Under the pieces are notes generated by a model. That model searched no databases. It saw only the letters and a program-made list of their open reading frames with translations, and was not told the origin of the DNA. Both the position numbers and the translations under genes were made by a program. This document shows, piece after piece, positions 7,689 to 16,444 of a stretch of 64,000 bases of DNA (position 1 is its first letter; the number at the start of each line of letters is the position of its first letter). Origin of the DNA: Marinobacter sp. NP-4(2019) (GTDB lineage: Bacteria; Pseudomonadota; Gammaproteobacteria; Pseudomonadales; Oleiphilaceae); NCBI RefSeq assembly GCF_003994855.1, contig NZ_CP034142.1:434001-498000 (forward strand). Direction: 5' to 3'.

Positions 7689-9477
7689 GAGCGTGGGTCA
7701 GCAACGTGGGGTTCTTATTTTCATTACCCCGCTGGTTGTGACCGTGATCGTTCTGATGATGGTGCTGGCCGTCGATGGTGCCCGTTTGCTGGTGTTGCAG
7801 TCGGAAATGCAGAATCAGGTTAATGCCGCTGCCAGTGCGGCTGCTGACGGTGCCCAGGCCTGTGGTGGCCCGGATATTACCATGTCGACTATGACTGACA
7901 GAGCGCTGGCCGCAGCCCAGACTGCTGGTTACGATGGTGAGGGCGCGCTGGAAGTCTTGCCCGGCGTATTGGAGTCGACGGAAGAAAATACCGATTTGGT
8001 TTTCCGCAGTGTTCCGGAAACAGCCCTCAATCGCAGCAACGGTGTCCGGGTATCCATGACCCGTGAGGAACCGATTTCAAGGCTGATGCCCGGCGGCCTT
8101 ATTGGCAACATCACTCTTGAGACTTCCGCCGCCGTGCGCAAGGAAGTGAACGCCACCATCAGCGCCGCTGGCTCCGCAGCAGATGTTGAGGAGGGACTGT
8201 TGGGGGAGTTGGTAGGTGCGGTTCTCGGTGATCCGTCCTACAGCCTGAGCCCCACCCAACTGGACAGCCTTGAAGATACCCTGGTGAATGTCGGCGATCT
8301 GCTGGAGCAGATGGGAGTTGCCGATGTGGCGGATCTGGTCGACGAACCTCTCATTGACCTGCTGACCGGAGTGACCAGTCTTGTCGGCGGGTCCGCCCAG
8401 CCAGTTGGCATGGTGGTGGATGACCTGACGGCTGCGGCCGGTATCAGTGGCCTTTATGTAAGTGATGTACTTGAGGTGGTTGAGGGGGCGGGTGTACCGG
8501 CGAATGCCAGTTTCCCGGTCTATGACCTGGTGATCAGCACCGTTATGAACAGTGCCCGGGTATTGAGTGATTCCGGGTCGCTCCTGACTCTAAATCTGCA
8601 AACGTCGGAGTCTACACTGTTGCAGACCCTGACCAGTTCAATCGGTGAAATTGCTGATCTGGATGTGACGCTTGGACTACATGTCGCGGAGCCGCCGAAA
8701 ATCGTCTACGGCCCGGCTCGTCAAGATACAGGCGGTGAGTGGGTGACCCGATTCCGTTCTGCGGATATCAGTTTGGAAGCCGTTGCGACAGCCGGGTTGA
8801 GTGAAGGTGGCGTCAACAGCCTGATTTCGACATTATCTCTCGGTCTGATCGATTTCGAGCTCCTGGACGATATAGTCATTCCGCTGGCGGTTCAGGCTGG
8901 TGGTGGTAGGGGCAGCTTTGTCTCAGGCGATTGTGCGAGTGGGGGCAATGAAAATGATGTCACTCTCGGCTTTGATCTGATAGATACGGCAGTTGATATT
9001 GAGACAGGTTGGATTGATCCGGATAGCGGTACTGTTGACCCGGATCTTATCCGAGCGGAAATCTTGAATATCAACTTGCTCGGGGTTCCAGTGGCTAAAC
9101 TTTGTGCCAATATCGGATTGGATGTCGACCTGTATAGTGAGGAGGATGCCCCGTCGGTTATTGAAAACTATCCCCTTCAATGCGTGAATGATGACTGCGC
9201 CAATCGGGAAACGACCTCCGATGGTTCTGCGGAGAACTTCAGTTCCGATGTGGCCGTGACGTCATTCGAGCTTTCGTGTGACAGCAGCAGTGATCTGAAC
9301 ACACTGATGACCGCACTTCTCGACCCTATCACTGGTGTGGTGAATGAGATCGTTGAAGGTGTGGTGGCCCCCCTGTTGGCAGCACTCGGCGTGAATCCCG
9401 GCAACATGTCGGTGACGGTCGTGAATGCTAACCAAAACACAACACAACTTATTGAAAATGTGTCTATAGTGGAATAG
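7675..9477 (+). CDS. tadG: Large TadG-like pilus protein
   Basis: A 600-residue protein with an N-terminal TadE/TadG-type membrane helix (about residues 11-36, with GVLIFITPLVVTVIVLMMVLAV) followed by DGARLLVLQSEMQNQVNAAASAAADGA, the usual TadG signature. The long periplasmic part is rich in Leu, Val, Asp and Ser and carries about ten cysteines. I see no convincing von Willebrand A domain (no DxSxS motif), unlike many TadG proteins. The start is GTG 7675 or ATG 7678, both behind GGAG. It is the last Tad gene. It probably anchors or caps the pilus, by inference from family. Confidence 0.82.
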   Translation: MMRIKSVGQQRGVLIFITPLVVTVIVLMMVLAVDGARLLVLQSEMQNQVNAAASAAADGAQACGGPDITMSTMTDRALAAAQTAGYDGEGALEVLPGVLESTEENTDLVFRSVPETALNRSNGVRVSMTREEPISRLMPGGLIGNITLETSAAVRKEVNATISAAGSAADVEEGLLGELVGAVLGDPSYSLSPTQLDSLEDTLVNVGDLLEQMGVADVADLVDEPLIDLLTGVTSLVGGSAQPVGMVVDDLTAAAGISGLYVSDVLEVVEGAGVPANASFPVYDLVISTVMNSARVLSDSGSLLTLNLQTSESTLLQTLTSSIGEIADLDVTLGLHVAEPPKIVYGPARQDTGGEWVTRFRSADISLEAVATAGLSEGGVNSLISTLSLGLIDFELLDDIVIPLAVQAGGGRGSFVSGDCASGGNENDVTLGFDLIDTAVDIETGWIDPDSGTVDPDLIRAEILNINLLGVPVAKLCANIGLDVDLYSEEDAPSVIENYPLQCVNDDCANRETTSDGSAENFSSDVAVTSFELSCDSSSDLNTLMTALLDPITGVVNEIVEGVVAPLLAALGVNPGNMSVTVVNANQNTTQLIENVSIVE

Positions 9478-9498
9478 TAAATCCAGTTCCAGGCAAGG

Positions 9499-11595
9499 AT
9501 GGCAAAACACGTGGATTCTACAGTATCGGATTACTGGGCATTATTTTCAGAGAATGCGCCAGCAGTTGCTTTTCCTGTTGTGACGGCCGCGTTGGCGGCG
9601 TTGCTGGTTGTTTCTCTGTTGAGGTACCGGCGACTGGATCGCCACGTGCAGGGGCTCAGTGCCGAGATGGGGTCCGCTAACCGCTCCCTGCGTAATGCGG
9701 ATCGGGACCTTCGTACCCTCTTTGACCAGTCCGCCATTGCGGTGATGCTGCTGGACAGTTCGAGTAAATCGGTCCTCTACGCCAACGAAACCGCCATGAC
9801 AGCGTTTGGTGTGCGGACAGAAGAACAGCTCACAACTGACGTGATGCAGAAACCCGATGCTTGGCCCGCTGCCCCGTTTAGCCTGCTGGATTTTGAAGAG
9901 ACTATTTTCAAGGCCGGCCGTTCCGGCCTGCAGAAATTCGAATGGTATTTTGAGCCCGCCGGCCGCCGCCCGGTCTGGCTGGACAGTTCACTTTCCCTGA
10001 TTTCCTACAAGAGTGGACAGGCATTGATGTTCACCGGCGTGAATATCACCGACCGCAAACACGCAGAAAGAGCCGATTACTTCCGCCATAAGGCCATGAC
10101 ATCCATGGCTAATGACAATAGCCTGCATATTACGCTCGACCATCTTGCTGCGATGGCGGAATCCCGTATGCCCGGCGCGCGTTGCGGCGTGATGGTTCAT
10201 GATGGAGAGCGTGCCCGCCTGCGATGGGTGGGGGGGAGATCCGTGCCTGTCCCCTTCCGTGAAGCAATGGATGGCCTGCCCGTCGCTTTTGGTGCCGCCA
10301 GCAGTGGTACAGCGGTGTTTATCCGCGGGCGTGTGGTGACCCGGGATATACGCACTGATGATCGTTGGGGCCGCCATCGTGACGCCGCCGAGTCGGCGGG
10401 GCTACGGGCCTGCTGGTCAGAGCCGGTTATCGGTAGTAGTGGGGAGTTACTGGGTACGTTTGATGTCTATCACGAACAGCCCTGGACACCAGGGGACGAC
10501 GACATTGACGCCCTCACGGACCCCATCGCAATCACCAGTCTCGCCATTGAAAGGCACCAGGCCAAAGGCCAGTTGGAACACATGGTGCTCTCTGAGCAGA
10601 TGGTGCGGAAAATCAGTACCGATTTGCTGACCCTCGATCCGGAAGAAACCGACGAAGGCATCACCAGCACCTGCCGGGCGTTGGGGGATTTTTACCGCGC
10701 GGACCGGGTGTTTCTGTGCCAGATCGAGGACGCCAGTCAGCAGGTCTGGATCAGCCACGAATGGGCAGGGGTGGGTTTTGGTGCGCTGTGCCCGGAGACC
10801 ACCAGGAAGTATCCGGTTATTCCGGGCAGCCTGAACAAGGTCTTCGAGGGTAAGCCAAGTGTGGTCTTCTCGGCGGACAACGAGATTCCCCCGCAATTGG
10901 AGTTTCTGCAGGAATTGCTGGCCCTGAAAGGTCAGCAATCGGTTTTGCTTGCCATGGTGCATCGCGGTGACAGAATGGCGGGCATACTGGGCATTCAGAT
11001 GACATCGGCTGTGAATCCCTGGACGCCCCAGCGGTCCCAGACAGCGGAACTGATGGCGAATTTGTTCGGCAGTGCACTGAATCGCAGCCAGTTGATGCAT
11101 TCACTGACCTACCAGGCGGTACACGATCAGTTAACCGGGCTCTACAATCGCCACAAGATCGAAAGCTTCATGGATCAGGAAGTGGCACGTTGCAGCCGTT
11201 ATGGCAGCACCTTCTCGGTCATCATCTTTGATCTGGATCACTTCAAGTCCATCAATGACCGCTTTGGTCATAATGAGGGGGATGCTGTGCTGTCCAGCGT
11301 GTCTTCCCTGGTCAACGGCGGTATTCGCGAGTCCGAAATTGCGGGTCGCTGGGGAGGCGAGGAGTTCCTGATCATCCTGCCGGAGACGCCCCTGGACAGT
11401 GCTGTTCCGGTTGCTGATCGCTTGCGGGGGAGTATTGAAAGTTACCGTTTCTCTATTCCGGAGCCGGTCACCATCAGCGTTGGCGTTGCAGCGTTTCGCC
11501 CTGGAGATACGCCCCATGAAATCATTCAGCGTGCGGACGCGGCCTTGTACAGCGCGAAGGAATCCGGTCGGAATTGCGTGAAACAGTCCTTTTAA
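9499..11595 (+). CDS. Diguanylate cyclase with TM, PAS and GAF domains
   Basis: A 698-residue signalling protein. There is one TM helix (about residues 20-41), a PAS domain (about 70-190, including FDQSAIAVMLLD), a GAF domain (about 200-355), a second GAF-like domain (about 375-525) and a C-terminal GGDEF domain (about 535-698). The active-site loop is GGEEF at residues 619-623, expected to be active for making c-di-GMP from two GTP. The RxxD inhibition site five residues upstream reads RESE (610-613), so product feedback may be weakened. It begins 21 bp after tadG on the same strand. Control of pilus-mediated attachment is plausible but unproven. Confidence 0.9.
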   Translation: MAKHVDSTVSDYWALFSENAPAVAFPVVTAALAALLVVSLLRYRRLDRHVQGLSAEMGSANRSLRNADRDLRTLFDQSAIAVMLLDSSSKSVLYANETAMTAFGVRTEEQLTTDVMQKPDAWPAAPFSLLDFEETIFKAGRSGLQKFEWYFEPAGRRPVWLDSSLSLISYKSGQALMFTGVNITDRKHAERADYFRHKAMTSMANDNSLHITLDHLAAMAESRMPGARCGVMVHDGERARLRWVGGRSVPVPFREAMDGLPVAFGAASSGTAVFIRGRVVTRDIRTDDRWGRHRDAAESAGLRACWSEPVIGSSGELLGTFDVYHEQPWTPGDDDIDALTDPIAITSLAIERHQAKGQLEHMVLSEQMVRKISTDLLTLDPEETDEGITSTCRALGDFYRADRVFLCQIEDASQQVWISHEWAGVGFGALCPETTRKYPVIPGSLNKVFEGKPSVVFSADNEIPPQLEFLQELLALKGQQSVLLAMVHRGDRMAGILGIQMTSAVNPWTPQRSQTAELMANLFGSALNRSQLMHSLTYQAVHDQLTGLYNRHKIESFMDQEVARCSRYGSTFSVIIFDLDHFKSINDRFGHNEGDAVLSSVSSLVNGGIRESEIAGRWGGEEFLIILPETPLDSAVPVADRLRGSIESYRFSIPEPVTISVGVAAFRPGDTPHEIIQRADAALYSAKESGRNCVKQSF

Positions 11596-11667
11596 CGGAT
11601 ACGGTCATCTACACTGAGTGAATAGCGTAGTACCGAACCTGTTAACGTATCCGAAAGGAGTCTGAAA

Positions 11668-12780
11668 GTGATTAAATCCCGTGCTGCGGTGGCGTTTGCG
11701 CCTAATAAACCGCTGGAAATTGTAGAAGTGGATGTTGCCCCGCCCAAAAAAGGGGAAGTGCTGGTACGGATTGTTGCCACCGGCGTGTGCCATACCGATG
11801 CCTACACGCTTTCCGGTGCCGACTCTGAAGGTAACTTCCCGGCCATTCTGGGCCACGAAGGCGGCGGCATTGTCGAGGCCGTCGGCGAAGGTGTGACCTC
11901 GGTGGAAGTGGGTGACCATGTCATTCCCCTGTACACGGCCGAATGCGGCAAGTGTAAATTCTGTACCTCCGGTAAGACCAACCTGTGCGGTGCCGTACGC
12001 GAGACCCAGGGTAAGGGAGTGATGCCCGACGGAACCTCCCGTTTCTCTTACAAAGGTGAGCCCATTTACCACTATATGGGTTGCTCGACGTTCTCCGAAT
12101 ACACTGTGTTGCCGGAAGTTTCCCTGGCGAAGATTCCCAAAGAAGCACCGCTGGACAAGGTCTGCCTGCTGGGTTGCGGTGTCACCACCGGTATTGGTGC
12201 CGTGTTGAATACCGCGAAAGTGGAAGAGGGCGCCACGGTCGCCATATTCGGCCTCGGTGGTATCGGTCTGGCCGCCATCATTGGCGCAACCATGGCGAAA
12301 GCGAGCCGCATTATTGCCATCGACATCAACCCCGGAAAGTTCGATATCGCCAGACAGCTGGGCGCCACCGATGTGGTTAACCCAAAGGACTATGACAGGC
12401 CGATCCAGGAAGTCATCATTGAAATGACCGACGGTGGCGTGGACTACTCCTTCGAGTGCATCGGCAACGTGGATGTGATGCGTTCTGCCCTGGAGTGCTG
12501 CCACAAGGGCTGGGGCGAATCCATCATTATCGGTGTGGCCGGTGCCGGTGAGGAAATCCGTACCCGCCCATTCCAGTTGGTCACCGGTCGGGTCTGGAAG
12601 GGCTCCGCGTTTGGTGGCGTCAAGGGTCGTACGGAACTGCCGGGTTATGTGGAAAAGGCCGAGAAAGGTGAGATCCCGCTGGATGTGTTTATCACCCACA
12701 ACCTGCCACTTGAAGAGATCAATGAGGCGTTTACGTTGATGCATGAGGGCAAGAGTATCCGGTCGGTGATTCACTTCTGA
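11668..12780 (+). CDS. frmA: S-(hydroxymethyl)glutathione dehydrogenase, copy 1
   Basis: A 370-residue class III zinc alcohol dehydrogenase that oxidises S-hydroxymethylglutathione (formaldehyde plus glutathione) to S-formylglutathione. Motifs are catalytic-zinc GVCHTD and GHEGGGIVE, a structural-zinc cysteine cluster (ECGKCKFCTSGKTNLC), and the NAD-binding FGLGGIGL. The GTG start follows AAAGGAG at 11654-11660. A paralogue lies at 22282-23409, about four-fifths identical by eye. This copy stands alone between the GGDEF gene and a bidirectional terminator, with no hydrolase gene beside it. Confidence 0.95.
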   Translation: MIKSRAAVAFAPNKPLEIVEVDVAPPKKGEVLVRIVATGVCHTDAYTLSGADSEGNFPAILGHEGGGIVEAVGEGVTSVEVGDHVIPLYTAECGKCKFCTSGKTNLCGAVRETQGKGVMPDGTSRFSYKGEPIYHYMGCSTFSEYTVLPEVSLAKIPKEAPLDKVCLLGCGVTTGIGAVLNTAKVEEGATVAIFGLGGIGLAAIIGATMAKASRIIAIDINPGKFDIARQLGATDVVNPKDYDRPIQEVIIEMTDGGVDYSFECIGNVDVMRSALECCHKGWGESIIIGVAGAGEEIRTRPFQLVTGRVWKGSAFGGVKGRTELPGYVEKAEKGEIPLDVFITHNLPLEEINEAFTLMHEGKSIRSVIHF

Positions 12781-12820
12781 GCCGGTAACTCTGTATATCC
12801 TGGAGTTCCCCTTTTGTTCA

Positions 12821-12858
12821 GCCATAAAAAACCCGCCAACTGGCGGGTTTTTTATGGC
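12821..12858. terminator. Bidirectional rho-independent terminator
   Basis: A near-perfect inverted repeat with 18-bp arms (12821-12838 and 12841-12858) and a GC-rich core (CCCGCCA/TGGCGGG) flanked by A-runs on one side and T-runs on the other. It lies between the + strand frmA copy and the convergent minus-strand lipoprotein gene and should terminate both. Confidence 0.93.
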
Positions 12859-12877
12859 CGGATGACTGACGTTAGAT

Positions 12878-15085
12878 TTACAAAAGCTGCAGCAGACCTA
12901 GCAGGTCATTCAGCAACGAAGTGTCGTCCAGTTGATCCGGATTGAGCAGATCGGCAAGTGGACCGAGGGGGCTATCGTCACCCAGTATGCTATCCGGATC
13001 CAGATGCGTTATCAGTTCACCCACCAGCGGCAGTGAGTCGAGATTGCTATGGTCGGGGTTCAATGCCAGCAGCTCCTGGACCAGGTCGCCAAGAACCGGG
13101 ATGGAAGTCAATTGCTCACCATCCAGATTGGATGGGTCCAGCAGCAGGATCAGGTCTCCAAGCAGTGGAAGCTGATCAGCGCCACCCTCAGGGAAGCCAT
13201 TGGGGAAGTCGTCTGGCAATGCCGCAAGGATATCACCGACCAGGGGCAGGGTTGCGGGATCAAACTCAAATCCTTCTGGCAGCTGCAGCATGTCAGCCAG
13301 TTCTTGCAGTCGTGCAGGATCCAGCGAGATGTCTTCCAGATTCAACAGATCACCAATCAGCGGCAGGTCTTCCGGTGACAGCGGAACATCACCGCCGGGC
13401 CCTGAGTGTTCGAGCAGCAGGTCAAACAAGGAGCCGCCAAGGTTGAGCAGGCCCTTTTCACCGATGATGGTTTGAGTGCCGGTCAGGACATCCACTGAAG
13501 CCAGTCCGCCCAGGTCGACACCCAGCAGGGACCCTTCGAGCAGGCCCAGATCGACGAGTGACTTACCGTCGTCCAGTGTGAACAGGTCACCTACAAGCGG
13601 AATCGCGTTGAATCCTTCCAGTACCATCAACAGGGCATCTTCGGCCTGGGCAGGCAGCGGAATGCTGCTGTCGTCCACCAAACGGAACTCGACACCAAGT
13701 CCATCGTCAGTGGGGAATAGCTGGCCACCCAGAGCCTCTGACAGTTCCTGTGGCAGGTTATTGAAGTCACCGGAGGCGAAGGTTTCCGCCATGGCCTGAA
13801 TCAGCGCGGGAACCTGCTCCGGGTTACCACCGGTAAAGGCGTCGGCCAGACTCTGGAGTTGTGTTACATCCAGACCCAGGTCCAGACCCAGCGTGCAGTC
13901 CGCCGACGGATCCGTCGTGGTGACGGATTTCGGGTCACAAACCGCGACCAGAACAGACGAGTATTCGGTGAAGTCTGTGTCATTCAGGGTAGTGATATCG
14001 CCGCTATACAGTGCGCCGGTGAGCAGGTCTTCCACCAGCGGAATTTGCAGGATCAGCGCATTATCGACACTGTTCAGGCCATCCTCGGAATCACCGAACT
14101 CGAGGGCGGACAATAGGGTTCCGCCAAGGGTGTGCAAACCCTCAACCAGAACGGTGCTGTCAAAACCGTCTGTGGACTGGGCAGACTGAGGCTCTGACAA
14201 CAGAGTATCGTCCAGCAGGACAACCAGACCGCCAGTGCGGAAGGTATAGGTTGCTTCCGATTCAAGGGTGTTTCCGGCAAGGTCCGTGATTGAGATCTTG
14301 GCGGTGATCTCGTAGTAAGTCTGGAAATCCAGGTTGTTGTCGGGATTGAACTCAATCGAGTTGCCAACCGGATTAATCACGCCGTCGACAGTGGCAACCG
14401 GATTGCCGTTCTCGTCGATCTCGGTCAGGGTAAAGTTGTTCGCGTTAACTGACTGAGGGTCGATCTCTTCATCGAATTCGACATAGATGTTGGAGTCGAC
14501 CGGTGCGAGGGTTTCACCGTCCTCAGGTGAGGAGGCAACTGCGGATGGCCCCTGGCTATCCAACTGTTCGCCTGTCGTGAATGCGGAAGAGTTATTCTCA
14601 ACCATATTCTTGACCAGATCACCTTCTCCATCACAAAGAGCCCGTAGGTCCGTTGTAGCGGTAATCTGATAGTTGGTATTGGCAAGCAGGCTACCATCTG
14701 GGTTGATGACAACTGCTCGGCCGAGAGTGTTATAGCTTGCGGGTACCACAGTCGCATTGCCATTAATGGTCAATGGCAGGGAGTTCTGACTGACCGTTGC
14801 CGCATCAACATCGGCGTTGAAGGTCACCCGAATACTGCGATTGAGCTCAACGTTCCGCTCGCCATCCGCAGGCACGAATTCGGACACTTCAAACACGGTG
14901 CTATCGGAGGTGCAGAACGTTTCCTGGTCACCACCAACGTTGCTGTCATTGCCGCCATCGTTGGAAGACGTATTTTCAGCCGGTATCCGCGGATCGCTGG
15001 GTCCACTGCCGCCACCGCCGCAGCCGGCGATCAGAAGGGAGAGGGCGGTGACGCCGATGCCCAGATGAGTTTTGAGATTAGCCAT
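12878..15085 (-). CDS. Ig-like lipoprotein with LPLxGDL-repeat C-terminus
   Basis: A 735-residue lipoprotein. The signal peptide ends in LLIAGC, followed by a Gly-rich linker. Two bacterial Ig-like (Big_5/SbsA type) domains follow: about residues 68-172 (FVPADGERNVELNRSIRVTF) and 178-282 (SSPEDGETLAPVDSNIYVEF). The middle (about 285-480) is of unknown type. The last 250 residues carry repeated units built on (L/I)P(L/V)(L/V/I)G(D/E)L followed by leucine- and aspartate-rich stretches, with at least six copies (IPLVGDL, LPLIGDL, LPLVGDI, LPLLGDL, IPVLGDL, LPLVGEL). It lies 10 bp downstream of the OmpA-family gene and is likely co-transcribed. A cell-surface role is likely; the exact function is not recognised. 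Confidence 0.8.
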   Translation of the reverse strand: MANLKTHLGIGVTALSLLIAGCGGGGSGPSDPRIPAENTSSNDGGNDSNVGGDQETFCTSDSTVFEVSEFVPADGERNVELNRSIRVTFNADVDAATVSQNSLPLTINGNATVVPASYNTLGRAVVINPDGSLLANTNYQITATTDLRALCDGEGDLVKNMVENNSSAFTTGEQLDSQGPSAVASSPEDGETLAPVDSNIYVEFDEEIDPQSVNANNFTLTEIDENGNPVATVDGVINPVGNSIEFNPDNNLDFQTYYEITAKISITDLAGNTLESEATYTFRTGGLVVLLDDTLLSEPQSAQSTDGFDSTVLVEGLHTLGGTLLSALEFGDSEDGLNSVDNALILQIPLVEDLLTGALYSGDITTLNDTDFTEYSSVLVAVCDPKSVTTTDPSADCTLGLDLGLDVTQLQSLADAFTGGNPEQVPALIQAMAETFASGDFNNLPQELSEALGGQLFPTDDGLGVEFRLVDDSSIPLPAQAEDALLMVLEGFNAIPLVGDLFTLDDGKSLVDLGLLEGSLLGVDLGGLASVDVLTGTQTIIGEKGLLNLGGSLFDLLLEHSGPGGDVPLSPEDLPLIGDLLNLEDISLDPARLQELADMLQLPEGFEFDPATLPLVGDILAALPDDFPNGFPEGGADQLPLLGDLILLLDPSNLDGEQLTSIPVLGDLVQELLALNPDHSNLDSLPLVGELITHLDPDSILGDDSPLGPLADLLNPDQLDDTSLLNDLLGLLQLL

Positions 15086-15095
15086 GTTGAGCCCC

Positions 15096-16190
15096 TTATT
15101 GTTTTTTCATTATTTCGGTGTGTTTGCCCGTGAGGATGGCCTCCACACGCCGGTTTTTGGCGCGGCCCTCATCGGTTGTGTTGTCGGCAATGGGCTGGGA
15201 TTCACCCATCCCCGTCGTAGAGATGCGTTCAGAACCGATGTTGAACTCCTGAACCAGTACCTTCATGACCGAGTCAGCACGGCTCTGGGACAGGTTCTGG
15301 TTGTAACTGGCGCTGCCGGTGCTGTCGGTGTGACCTTCAAGTAGAATCCGGCTGGTCGGATACTGGGTCATCAAGTCCGCCAGTTTGCCGATGTCGTCGA
15401 AGTACTCCGGCTTCACGTCCGTGCCGTCAAGGTCGAACTCGACGTACAGGGTTTCCTTGATCTCGCGGGTGAGTTCCTTGGCGCAGCCATCGGCGTCCAC
15501 CAGGGCACCCTGAGGGGTATTCGGGCACAGGTCTCGTGGATCGGGTACACCATCACCGTCGGAGTCGGCTGGCGGGGCCACCGGCTCGGGGCGTTCCGGC
15601 ATCTGGTTCTTGGGAGGTTGTGGGTATGAACGGTTGAAGAGGAACTGAACGCCGGCAAATACCTGGCCGTCGACATAGCCATCTTCCAGTTCGGTGCGCG
15701 CTCGTGCGCCGGCTTCAAATACGAAGCGGTCACTCATCATGCGCTGGAAACCACCTTCCAGGTACAGTGCGTCTTCCGTTTTGGAGCTTGGCGCACCGTC
15801 TACATCAATATCGGTATAGCTGTAGCCCAGGCCGGCAAAAGGACGCCAGCCACCGAGTCGGAATTTGCCGGGATGGATGCGCCCGGCCAGTGAGCCTCGC
15901 AAAATATCGGTATCGATATCCGTTGAACGGGTTTCCGCGTCGCCGTAAGTAAAGGCTCCCATCAGGGTGAAGTTCGGGTTGAACTGATGGCCCAGAGTGA
16001 GGCCGTATTCCGGATAATTTGCGAGGTTATCGATATTGGAGGATTTGTTTTTGGAGTTGCCAGAGTCAACGTAGCTGACCTCGGCGCCGATGAAACTGTA
16101 TGAGAGGGGGAAATGCGTCGTGTCAGCGTGCGCCCAGTTGATGGGGAGCGCTGCGCATCCCGCAAGAAGGAGTTTAGGTAGTTGAGTCAT
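15096..16190 (-). CDS. OmpA-family outer-membrane protein
   Basis: A 364-residue protein with a signal peptide, an N-terminal eight-stranded barrel-like region (about residues 25-190, starting FPLSYSFIGAEVSYVDSG), a Ca-binding thrombospondin type 3-like linker (DSDGDGVPDPRDLCPNTP), and a C-terminal peptidoglycan-binding OmpA domain (about 235-360, ILLEGHTDSTGSASYN, NRRVEA). It tethers the outer membrane to peptidoglycan. It is the first gene of a probable two-gene unit with the Ig-like lipoprotein. Confidence 0.9.
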   Translation of the reverse strand: MTQLPKLLLAGCAALPINWAHADTTHFPLSYSFIGAEVSYVDSGNSKNKSSNIDNLANYPEYGLTLGHQFNPNFTLMGAFTYGDAETRSTDIDTDILRGSLAGRIHPGKFRLGGWRPFAGLGYSYTDIDVDGAPSSKTEDALYLEGGFQRMMSDRFVFEAGARARTELEDGYVDGQVFAGVQFLFNRSYPQPPKNQMPERPEPVAPPADSDGDGVPDPRDLCPNTPQGALVDADGCAKELTREIKETLYVEFDLDGTDVKPEYFDDIGKLADLMTQYPTSRILLEGHTDSTGSASYNQNLSQSRADSVMKVLVQEFNIGSERISTTGMGESQPIADNTTDEGRAKNRRVEAILTGKHTEIMKKQ

Positions 16191-16444
16191 GGAAGTGTGA
16201 TCCCTTTCACGCTATTGGTTATTGTCTGTCGCCCGAAGCGTCCTTGACGTGCAATACTTTGGGTATATTCCAGAAATGTTTCTGAATGTTTCTTTTTGTT
16301 AATAGTTCGGAAAATACGTTAATGGCCCACAATGCAGCATTGGCCCATTAGCCGGGAAATGCGGTCAGATTGACCAATTTTTGTTGCGGCAAGCGATTGA
16401 TTTTACATTGATTTACATTTTGGCGTGGCACGGCGAGCGTGAGT

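Noticed and set aside
11605..12825. Long minus-strand reading frame opposite frmA
   Set aside because: It runs antisense to a gene with clear catalytic motifs, crosses the terminator hairpin, and its translation resembles no protein family. It is a shadow from codon bias.
16196..16211. CRP/Vfr-like site TGTGA-N6-TCAC upstream of the OmpA-family gene
   Set aside because: The match is 9 of 10, but it lies only 6 bp from the start codon, inside the ribosome-binding region, so activation from here is unlikely and it may be chance.
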